DNA from: Nemertoderma westbladi
Lineage: Eukaryota > Xenacoelomorpha > Nemertodermatida > Nemertodermatidae
NCBI GenBank assembly: GCA_032718475.1
Contig: JAUCBJ010006785.1
Coordinates: 1-40,452, forward strand
Reading direction: 5' to 3'
Length of the DNA stretch: 40,452 nt
Part shown: positions 17,133 through 25,467 of the stretch, one piece after another
Position numbering within the stretch: the stretch's first letter is position 1
How the letters are laid out: each line of letters starts with the position of its first letter
Program-made: the position numbers and the translations under genes
Notes under the pieces: model-generated
Databases searched by the model: none
What the model was told of the DNA's origin: nothing
What the model saw: only the letters and a program-made list of their open reading frames with translations

Positions 17133-20100
17133 CTACGTTATGGAGTCCCTAGATGTTTGAAGGATTAGGGAGGTGGTCGTGGGAAGAGAATCTTGCCTTC
17201 CACAGTTTCCGGAGAGTCCTCCATTCCCTTCCGGTAAACACAAACGACCGACTGGGTGATTGAGTCGCTGCATCCCGAATACAATTCCAGGTTTCCTCTT
17301 CGTCCTGGAATAGTGACGATAGAAACATCGCTCAAAGTATATGACGGCGTTACAAAGCCGATTCCAGGAGCTATAGTGGTCCGTCGCTCCCTGCAGGAGA
17401 GGTAAGAGTCCCTGCGAGACGTCTGATGTTCCAGAGCTCCAATCGCTCTCTCTGATCTTCATGAAGGATCCACTCGCGGTGGGGAGGTCCAGATCCACGG
17501 CGTCGTCCCTGGCAATATGTAATACCGACAGATCTATCCCGGGTTCAAATAACTCCGCTCCACCCGTCCGGGTTTTAGGTTTAACTTTCTCCGCTCCCTT
17601 GGCTGGTCTAATCTCAGTCGGAGTAAGATGGGGAGGCCATTCATCCTCCTTACTCAGGAAGTCGGGTTCACCTAACCGGTCTATAGTATCTGTCAGTTCT
17701 TGAGGAGTTGCTCCTCTGGAAGCGATGTCCGTTGGATTAAACTTCTTGGGGCAATATCTCCATTGATCTACATTGGAGCTAAGATTGTCATTATCTGAGG
17801 AGTGTGGTGTTCCCTCAGTTGGGTCGTCTCCCTCACTAGTATCATCTTCCCATTCACTCACCTGGCAGACGCGATCTTGAAGCAGTCTTTCCCTGAGCGT
17901 TCTACCGGAAGGTCCAGTAAGGTACCAACCTACTCTAGTTCTTACCGCATAGGTCTGTAGTGGCTGCGGTTGAGCAGGCCGTTTCTCTAATGTCTCCAGC
18001 GCCTCATGCGCGTTTTGGCCGATGAGTATTTGCACTCCAGGATAATCAGTCTGGAATCGAGGTATGTTAAGATGTTGGATGCTCTCATCCTCGTCCCAAT
18101 TATAAAGGTCTGCTTGAGTAGTAGCGAAGTTCTTTATAGCCACCATTTTCACTGACCTGATGCTATGTTCTCCTAGTTCGTCCTGGGGGGTGGACAACTC
18201 ACTTATATAATAGTCGGCAGCTACAGTAGAATTCCAAACCTGCATGATCCCTGACATGTTTAGCTTGGTTCGGAACTTGGGTTGTCCAGCAAAGATGTCT
18301 TCGGCTAGTTCTTTATCGATGAATGTTCCTGTGCTGCCGGAGTCCAGGAGGGCGTTCACTATATAGCTCTTCTGAGGTCCGTGGACCCGTAACTGGACTA
18401 CAGGAAATTCTCGGATTCCTATATTGGAAGTTGGCGCTTTCCAAGATGGTTGTTGATCGGAAGTAGTTAAGGTAAGGTCGCTGTCTGTGTCTTTCTCATA
18501 CACGAGTGCTCGATACACTGCGGTGGTGTTTATTAGGTAACAGGATTCGTTTTGGTCGGAGAACTCGTCCGTATAGAATCCTTCCATCTCAGATTGATCA
18601 GTGTCGTTCTCATCACTGAATTGGACATGTAGTTCGGACTCACTTACCTGACTCGGGCTGTTTCGTTCGAATTCCGTGTGCAACAAGATATGATGTTTTG
18701 CGCCGCACTTTGCACACCTTGCGTCGGAGTTACAGGTTCGCCGTTGGTGTCCTCGTCTGAGGCAATTATAACACAACCGCTTATCCCACATGACTTCACG
18801 TCTATCCTTTAGTGATTTCCTCAGGAATTTATCACACGCATTTAAACGGTGGGGCCCGTCGCACAGCACACATTTCGGCTTGATGTTACTTACTTTAACC
18901 TGTGCTATGTGGTGCACACTTGTTCTTTCCTCGGGCTTTCTCACCTGAATTCTTTTAGGAGACGTAGGAAGGGTTTTTTGTACCGGTTCCCTTCTGTCAT
19001 TGGGTCGAGACTCGGATTTACTTACCTGATCTTTAGGCATTTTATTGACATAATAAGATCTGTCAGTGTCTTTCCCGCTGTCCTCTCCTTGAGAAGTTTG
19101 GCTTTCACCGTCGTCGGTATAACATACTGGTGTTACCCTTCTCCTAGAAACGGGTTTCTCACTTACCTTGTTTTCCAATGTCCTCTCTCTGGACTGCCTT
19201 AGGAGCTGTAATTTCACTTCTCCATCTAAGAATGACATGAGATCAGCCATGGTAGGGTCTCGTCGTTGTTGTTCCATCATATATAACACTTTCTTATCCC
19301 AGCGTGTGCCTACTCCACCTTTCGGTAAAGTAGAAGCCACTGCTCTAATAACCATAGTGTTCTGATACTCATGAGACTTACCTAGCCAATCTAATTGTCT
19401 GCAGATCTCCTGGATCTCATCGGAAAACTCTATAATCCCGCTGCTAATAAACTTTCGGGGCGCTACCATCTTTGCATACAAATACCCAGCTATGTTATTC
19501 CTATTACCATACCTGATGTTTAGTGTATCCCAAACTTGTCTTAATCCGTCTGGATGTCCAATAAACTTTAACGCCATTAACTTGGGAGATCCTTCCAAGC
19601 ACTCGATGAGGTATCTAAGTTTTTCTCCATTAGATAGTACAGAGTTCTGTATGTTATCTTTGTAATATTCATTAAAAGGTAACCATTTCATCTCATCTCC
19701 ATTGAACTTGACGATCTCTCCAACCTTTACCGCTTGCCGGGCTTCGGTTCTAGCCATTTGACGCGTAAAACTTTCTTGGGCCATTGTGCTATTTAATATC
19801 GAGTTATCGGTATATAAATTCCTCGGATTATGATCAGTTCCATAGGGAATGTCATTATCAACAGGTCTATAATTACCCTTAATAGGGTTCACTATAGGAG
19901 TTTCTACTTCGCTAGCAGTATATATGCGTGTAGGCTCCACACCTTGCGCATGCGATACTTCAGACCTAACAGGTTGACACATTGTTACAGAGGGTGGTGG
20001 TATACCCTTTTGGGTATTTACTAATTTATCGCGTTCGAGCGCGATACTTTGCTGCACTTCTTGCAACTCTAGCCTACTTTCCCTTACTGTGCCCTTGAAT

Positions 20101-22064
20101 TGTTGGACAGTCTCCTGCATCTGCCCGAGCAGGAGATCCATCCCCCGTCGTCTCTCGTCCACCCATTCGACCGCCGAAGCGGGAGTCGCCAACGTTGTAG
20201 CGGGCGGACGAGGGACAACGGGCGACAAATCTGGAATATTTCGCACGGAGTCCAGGGTATGCACTGTCTCATGGACTGTTCTGCTGGGCACAGGTAGCTT
20301 AGTGCTGTGCAAAGGGAATTGAGAAGTAGGTTCAGGGAGTACAGGTGTCTCTACGACCGAAAGGGTAGCTTCGGGAACAGGCCTAATTATTTCAGGCTCA
20401 TCTACTATAGTAGGGAGTCTCTCTATTGTAATTATTTGGTCTGTGGGTTCTGTACTACCTACTTTGGTGTTATTTAGTTGCCTTCTAACAGCTGGAGGCA
20501 AATCAGGCAATTTCTGCCGGTGGAATGTTCTTTTACGTCTGCTTAGGCGAGATCGATTTCTTCCGCCTTCAGTGTCGGTGGTATCGCCTTCTTCAGATGA
20601 TGTATACCCCTGTCTTTTGGGAGTAGATCGACTCATCATCTGCATATTACTAGCTGTTAACTGTTTATTGAAGTTGTCTTGCCTCTCTTGAAGATTTTCC
20701 AACTCTAGTTGGGTTGCCTCTTCAGATGCCCTCCGTTCTGCTTCTGCCACTGCCTCTGCTGTTTTTCTTTCGGCTTCTGCCGCTGCCACTGCTGCTGCCG
20801 CTTTCCTTTCCGCTTCGGCCTCTGCCACTGCCACTGCTGCCTTTCTTTCCGCTTCTGCCTCTGCCACTGCTGCTGCCACTGCCGCTGCCTTTCTATCTTC
20901 TATACGTTTTTTCTTTAATTGTTCTTCTTGGTCTCTAGCGATGCGGAGTTGTTCATCGAATTTAGCTTGGTTCGCCGCTAACCTATCCACATCAATTGCA
21001 TCCAACACACGCTGGGCTCCTTCACTATTAGGGCTAAGCCCATCTAGTCTTCTCCGCAACTCTTCATCACCTACGAAACGCTGATAGTCTGACAGATAGA
21101 TATCAATGGCATCCCTCTTATGCGGTTTCTCTGCCGTCGCTTCACTTTCCACTTGGGAAAAAGTAGCGTCTGTTGATTCTCCATGGGTTGAGCGCTCCTC
21201 CAACTGAGCTTTCCACTGAGCTGCTCCTTGAACCTGGTGACTCACCCGTTGAAACCAAGTCTTTACGGCAACTTGCAACGACGTGTCTTGTTTTCTTTTA
21301 GAAGCCTCCTCAAAGGCGGATAAGATTAGCCTAATCCGCAGAACTCTTTCTCTAACTTGATAAAGCAGCGATCCCTGCTCTTGAGGTCCTTGAGGTTGTT
21401 GAAAAAGTTGCTTTTCTATTCGCTCTATAGAGCTGAAGAATCCCTGTGCGTATCCGGCTGCGGACCTCTTCCACACAGCTGGATCGATGGTTTCCTTGGC
21501 TACTCCCATCCGGTGTATGTCTTCCCAGGCAGCTTCTGATAAATCAAACGGGAGTCCGGGTCCGGGGAAGTTCCATTGCGACTCGACAATAGACTTCAGT
21601 TCTTCACTAGTGTATCCCGCGTAACTATCTCTAGTTGACCGTTGACTTCTCGCCCAATCGATCTGGTGTTCTTCCACCGCGATCAATAACCCAGCGAGCA
21701 CGGCTGCAGGAAGGATGAGAAGGGGATCCGTATAAACCGCATCCGTCATCTCTGCTCCGCTCTCGGGTGTCAGCTCTACAGTATCCTCACTACTGGAGCT
21801 GCTGGGCCGCTGAGGAATAAGTTCTTGACTAACGGGTTGTTGCTGTTCCGCTGCTTCTTGGTCCCGCTTGACCTGAGCTCGGGTGCCTATGATAGACCTA
21901 CGATGTTGGACTAGCCTAGGTTCTGTTATTACTACTGGAGGGATGACCTTCCTCACAGTGGGAGGTGAACTGGATTTACGACCAGACGGTTGTACGTCTC
22001 TATCTGAGTCGCAGATAGTTACATCTAATAAACTGTCTGACAGGTTCTGCTTAGTATCAGACAT
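17133..22064 (-). CDS. BEL-type Gag-protease polyprotein with RT, RNase H and integrase deleted
   Basis: One uninterrupted 1,643-codon ORF starts at an ATG (22064). Residues 114-130 form a hydrophobic stretch (PLLILPAAVLAGLLIAV). Residues about 365-470 form a charged Ala/Glu coiled coil with near-repeats of AEAERKAA. A DUF1759-like Gag core begins near 785 (VKFNGDEMKWLPFNEYY). Zinc knuckles follow near 1065-1120, including CYNCLRRGHQRRTC (C-x2-C-x4-H-x4-C) and a CxxC...HH...H unit. The protease has LLDSGSTGTF with Asp1241, then RVGWYLTGP, the usual BEL post-protease motif. Instead of RT, an acidic Ser/Asp linker (about 1400-1425) leads into DQWRYCPKKFNPTDIASRG, which normally follows RNase H. 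The tail holds an SSWNRL motif and HPVGRLCLPEG, perhaps the last bases of the integrase tail. No YVDD, HHCC or DDE motif exists. Confidence 0.9.
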   Translation of the reverse strand: MSDTKQNLSDSLLDVTICDSDRDVQPSGRKSSSPPTVRKVIPPVVITEPRLVQHRRSIIGTRAQVKRDQEAAEQQQPVSQELIPQRPSSSSSEDTVELTPESGAEMTDAVYTDPLLILPAAVLAGLLIAVEEHQIDWARSQRSTRDSYAGYTSEELKSIVESQWNFPGPGLPFDLSEAAWEDIHRMGVAKETIDPAVWKRSAAGYAQGFFSSIERIEKQLFQQPQGPQEQGSLLYQVRERVLRIRLILSAFEEASKRKQDTSLQVAVKTWFQRVSHQVQGAAQWKAQLEERSTHGESTDATFSQVESEATAEKPHKRDAIDIYLSDYQRFVGDEELRRRLDGLSPNSEGAQRVLDAIDVDRLAANQAKFDEQLRIARDQEEQLKKKRIEDRKAAAVAAAVAEAEAERKAAVAVAEAEAERKAAAAVAAAEAERKTAEAVAEAERRASEEATQLELENLQERQDNFNKQLTASNMQMMSRSTPKRQGYTSSEEGDTTDTEGGRNRSRLSRRKRTFHRQKLPDLPPAVRRQLNNTKVGSTEPTDQIITIERLPTIVDEPEIIRPVPEATLSVVETPVLPEPTSQFPLHSTKLPVPSRTVHETVHTLDSVRNIPDLSPVVPRPPATTLATPASAVEWVDERRRGMDLLLGQMQETVQQFKGTVRESRLELQEVQQSIALERDKLVNTQKGIPPPSVTMCQPVRSEVSHAQGVEPTRIYTASEVETPIVNPIKGNYRPVDNDIPYGTDHNPRNLYTDNSILNSTMAQESFTRQMARTEARQAVKVGEIVKFNGDEMKWLPFNEYYKDNIQNSVLSNGEKLRYLIECLEGSPKLMALKFIGHPDGLRQVWDTLNIRYGNRNNIAGYLYAKMVAPRKFISSGIIEFSDEIQEICRQLDWLGKSHEYQNTMVIRAVASTLPKGGVGTRWDKKVLYMMEQQRRDPTMADLMSFLDGEVKLQLLRQSRERTLENKVSEKPVSRRRVTPVCYTDDGESQTSQGEDSGKDTDRSYYVNKMPKDQVSKSESRPNDRREPVQKTLPTSPKRIQVRKPEERTSVHHIAQVKVSNIKPKCVLCDGPHRLNACDKFLRKSLKDRREVMWDKRLCYNCLRRGHQRRTCNSDARCAKCGAKHHILLHTEFERNSPSQVSESELHVQFSDENDTDQSEMEGFYTDEFSDQNESCYLINTTAVYRALVYEKDTDSDLTLTTSDQQPSWKAPTSNIGIREFPVVQLRVHGPQKSYIVNALLDSGSTGTFIDKELAEDIFAGQPKFRTKLNMSGIMQVWNSTVAADYYISELSTPQDELGEHSIRSVKMVAIKNFATTQADLYNWDEDESIQHLNIPRFQTDYPGVQILIGQNAHEALETLEKRPAQPQPLQTYAVRTRVGWYLTGPSGRTLRERLLQDRVCQVSEWEDDTSEGDDPTEGTPHSSDNDNLSSNVDQWRYCPKKFNPTDIASRGATPQELTDTIDRLGEPDFLSKEDEWPPHLTPTEIRPAKGAEKVKPKTRTGGAELFEPGIDLSVLHIARDDAVDLDLPTASGSFMKIRESDWSSGTSDVSQGLLPLLQGATDHYSSWNRLCNAVIYFERCFYRHYSRTKRKPGIVFGMQRLNHPVGRLCLPEGNGGLSGNCGRQDSLPTTTSLILQTSRDSIT

Positions 22065-22201
22065 GACTAGGTATGTACAGTTGAATGCCTACTGCTATAT
22101 TACAGTCTAAGCAAGTCTAGTAACTCAGTATGAACTGCTAGCCTAGTAATTAATTACCGTTACTGCTACTCAGTGTAGCGTGATATATATATAATATATT
22201 A

Positions 22202-22440
22202 GAATACCGGTATACTTATAGTATATATAACTATATAAGTATTATTACAGACTAGGTTTATCACAGAATACCGGTATAATTTTAGCACAAATATATATAA
22301 ATATATAATAGGCCTATCGGAATACCAGTATACAGCTTACAGTTTGTAGTATATATAATTCTGGAATAGAATTAATTACAAGTACCGGTATAATTTCAGC
22401 CTAGATTTATAGAAATAAGATAATAGGCCTATCGTAAATA
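22202..22440. repeat. Tandem repeat of about 115-119 bp with ACCGGT palindromes
   Basis: AATACCGGTATA-like blocks occur at about 22202, 22266, 22320, 22381 and 22435. ATAATAGGCCTATCG occurs near 22305 and 22420. Together they define two tandem units of about 115-119 bp, each with two ACCGGT palindromes or close variants. Confidence 0.7.
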
Positions 22441-23389
22441 CCGGTATATCAATTATTTTGGAATAATTGAATTTCTGAACTTTAGGGTTACTTGGTTACT
22501 TTAACTTACTTTATTACCGTTATTTAAGCAGTAATCCAACTGATATTGAGACCTAATTGTTGTATGGTAGGCCTACTATTTATAAATCGTTAGATTTGAT
22601 TTATAATATATATATACCCGTTTTAATGGGTTTTGTCAATGTTTGAAATAAATGTTATTATTTCTGGGGAGTAATCACTACACAAAGCGGTGCGCTTTCA
22701 GTGAAGTGTTACTTATAGACACTAAAACAAATATTACTAATTTACCTAAGTTACTTAATACTACAAATTACGTACAATTCGGGTGAGATTACAATCTCTA
22801 AATAAATGCAAAAATTTACAAAAAACACAAAATACGAATTTTTAGGGTAATTTTACAAGAAGTCTACAAACCAGCCTAACAAAGGGTTAGAAAACTGGTT
22901 ATTACAACGGACAGGGTACTGCGGTATTTGAAAATAATACGTAGTAGTAAATACACTGCGTTGTCCAGATAGGAAAATACCACCGCCTGACGACCTATAG
23001 CCGTATCGTTATAGGTTCTACGTTATGTATCACGGAGTGTTCCTACCTAGAAGTTAATAGAGCTAATCGAATGTGCCTATCAACCACTTTACAACACAAA
23101 TATAATGCCTACACTAATTATTTTCGGAAAGCACTGTACACTAAACCCTAAATTAGGTACGAGTACTTGTACAACAGATAATCAGTAATTAAATATACTT
23201 GAACAGCTAAAAGAACCACGGCATCTGCTGGAGTGACCGATGCACAAAATCACCAGTCTTTACCTACGCCAAGCAGCCCGTGTAGTACCGAGGTTAATTT
23301 AACTATAGCGGTATGTATAACAAACACAATTACTGTAGGAACAAACTTGGGGAATGAATGTTGCGAATAATCGCATAAACTCTGAATAA

Positions 23390-24000
23390 TAAATATTACG
23401 CTACGCGTACAAACTACTCAAACAAAATGCAGACCGAACACTGACAGACTACTATCAAGCCTAAACAAATACGGTATATGCAGACTCCGAAATAATTAGG
23501 TAGTATGCGTTCTAACCCAGTAGTACGACTTATTCTTTAATTGGGGATTTACCTTATAGCTTTGGCTGCCCCAACTTCCCAACCGTTCTTTATCGGACAA
23601 GGGCTCTACACAGACTGCAATCCGTTCAGACCTAATAACAGCCAGACAACTATCCAGCCTACAAATTATCTAAATAATATTATACGCTACCTGTACCGAC
23701 TACACAAACAAAGTACAGACCAAACGATGGCAGACTACTCTCAAGCCTAAATAAACTACAGGACATGCAGACTCCGAAATAGTTAGGTAGTATGCGTTCT
23801 AACCCAGTAGTACGACTTATTCTTTAATTGGGGGTTTACTTTACAGCAATGGCTACCCCAACTTCCCAACCGTTCTTTATCGGACAGGTGACCTACACAC
23901 ACTGCAATCCGTTCAGACTTAACAGCAATCAGACAACAGCTCAGCCTACAACTTGTCTGTACAATATGATCAGGCTTACACGCCTTCTGTTCAATACTGG
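23390..24000. repeat. Tandem repeat, period 287 bp, in element B leader
   Basis: CAGACTCCGAAATAATTAGG at 23481 returns as CAGACTCCGAAATAGTTAGG at 23768. Both are followed by TAGTATGCGTTCTAACCCAG, then TTCTTTAATTGGGG, CCCCAACTTCCCAACCGTTC and TTTATCGGACA. The end of an earlier unit (ACGCTACGCGTACAAACTAC near 23400) precedes them, giving roughly two full units plus a partial one. Confidence 0.85.
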
Positions 24001-24165
24001 CCTACAAACAATTAAAACTTGACAGAAATAAGTAAAAGTCTCAATAAAAAACCAGGGCGGGCCCTCCCTGATTAATTATTAAGGCCTACCGGTATATAAT
24101 TATCAAAATCGAATAATACTGCTGTAGGTACCGGTCCGGATGATCAGGCTGTCAGGCCTACTGGT

Positions 24166-24181
24166 TACCGGTCGACCGGTA
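24166..24181. repeat. Perfect 16-bp palindrome in element B leader
   Basis: TACCGGTCGACCGGTA is fully self-complementary. It lies 47 bases from the inner edge of the 5' LTR, in the region that would hold priming or packaging signals. Confidence 0.5.
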
Positions 24182-24189
24182 CTTTCGAC

Positions 24190-24210
24190 TTTATTGCTTA
24201 CTGCAATAAA
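24190..24210 (-). other. Hairpin next to the 5' LTR of element B
   Basis: TTTATTGC and GCAATAAA are perfect 8-bp arms around a 5-base loop, 18 bases inside the element. It may belong to a primer-binding or packaging structure; this is inferred from position only. Confidence 0.45.
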
Positions 24211-24227
24211 GAAGCAATATCCGTTAT

Positions 24228-25462
24228 TGTTCGCGCTTTCAGACCTTTGGCAGTTTAACCCGCCAAATTAGGATGTCTGTTAGATAATAAATCACTTTAG
24301 CCGATGACAAATATTTGATTCACTACACTAGTCGAAACCAATCTGTGCGCGATCATTCACCCGCTGGATAATTCCCGGGAGATTGGGTTCGACGGCTTAA
24401 TTTTATTGCTATGTAAGCTTAATGTATTATTCGACTGACAGTATTATATAATCTCTGACAATATTATTCACCTTCGGGAATATTAACAGTTCCTTTAGGA
24501 CGTGGCGCTTTATTTATATAAACAGAGTTATGACTTAAACTACTCACAACGATATGGCTTAATTATAATTCACATATATGGCGCATTCTTTAGGAAATGC
24601 TTCGTTATCAGTATCACTCGCACACAATGCTGCACAATACTGCACACTGATCTGCCGATCTTCACTGATTTTAGTTACATATAAAAGGAACACGGACTGA
24701 CTCATGTAGGGGCTATCAAATAACATTAGATTCACTTCAAACCACTTTAACATAAGTCACAATCGTTATGTATAACCTTTCTCTCTTACCTTCAGTATAT
24801 CAAGAATATTGGGTTTTCGGGGTTATTTATCGTTATTCCAAATATAATAATTCATCAACCAAATTATGAAGTACAGACAGCAAATAGCAGTATAACAATA
24901 TAAAGTATGCACAGTGTTACACAGTATGCAGTGTATGCAGTACTGCAGTATGCATTGATTGCATTGAGTTAGGTTAGTCAAGTTAGATAACGGATATATG
25001 TCCTTATGATTAAGCCTACTAGTGTACGGCTAAAACAGTAAAGCACAAAATACTTCCAAGCCGTTCTTTCTTTTGCTCAGGACTCAATGTAAACACTGCA
25101 CATAGGCATTGCGTCATTTCTCGGAAATTTTCTGTACAAGGAGCCACAAAAACGCTCTAATTGGCTGACTGAACTGAGAGACGCCGTAGAACAAAGGAAA
25201 TCAACACGTATGAATGTCAGCTGTTAACCGTAGTCATAGTAACTACTGTTCAAGAGTAGCTATCACCCTTTTGCGTCACGAATTGCCATAGAATCATAAA
25301 ATATGCCTTTCACAGTACACATACGGAGGAAATAGGTCTTAGATCCTCTAAAAACACCGATACAGCAATAATACGGTCTCTTACACTTATTAAATCAACT
25401 ACAGAGTATTTTAATGTAAAAGATAATAAAAATAACGGGGCAATTCAGCAAAGGCTTTTACA
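24228..25462 (-). repeat. 5' LTR of element B
   Basis: The copy is identical by eye to 12839-14073, with the same length of 1,235 bp. It is joined on the right to ACTAT and the 35-bp satellite. In this copy the sense TATA-like box lies at 24520-24511 and AATAAA at 24407-24402. It would drive transcription leftward into the Gag-protease ORF. Confidence 0.96.
24511..24520 (-). promoter_or_regulatory. Sense TATA-like box in 5' LTR of element B
   Basis: TATATAAATA on the minus strand lies about 940 bases into the LTR and 280 bases before its end, a plausible site for element transcription. The rest of the LTR is AT-rich, so the call is tentative. A second TATA-like box, TATAAAAGGA, faces the other way at 24680-24689. 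Confidence 0.4.
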
Positions 25463-25467
25463 ACTAT
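25463..25467. other. Target-site duplication ACTAT, right copy
   Basis: ACTAT follows the right LTR of element B directly and continues into a normal satellite unit (ACTATACCAGCAATAGTTGG). Confidence 0.93.

Larger units (their letters stand above)
22065..24227 (-). other. Leader (5' untranslated region) of element B
   Basis: This 2.16 kb lies between the 5' LTR and the Gag start. It is AT-rich and gene-free but holds two tandem repeats (22202-22440 and 23390-24000), described separately, and two inverted repeats next to the LTR. The 60-69 codon + strand frames here are antisense and recur with the repeat, so they are not genes. No TGG-starting primer-binding site is found in the first bases after the LTR (sense ATAACGGATATTGC...). 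Confidence 0.6.
12839..25462 (-). mobile_element. Element B: complete non-autonomous BEL-like LTR retrotransposon
   Basis: The 12,624-bp element lies between 5-bp ACTAT duplications inside the 35-bp satellite. In its sense (minus) direction it has a 5' LTR (25462-24228), a 2.16 kb leader, one 1,643-codon ORF (22064-17133), a 3 kb 3' region with two small ORFs, a purine tract and the 3' LTR (14073-12839). The LTRs appear identical over 1,235 bp, implying a recent insertion. Gag and protease are intact, but RT, the RNase H core and the integrase catalytic domains are absent from all frames. This makes it a probable trans-mobilised derivative of a BEL element. No TGG-type primer-binding site follows the 5' LTR. 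Confidence 0.92.

Noticed and set aside
20709-20938. Cysteine- and leucine-rich + strand frames
   Set aside because: They are the complement of the Ala/Glu coiled-coil repeat of element B Gag.
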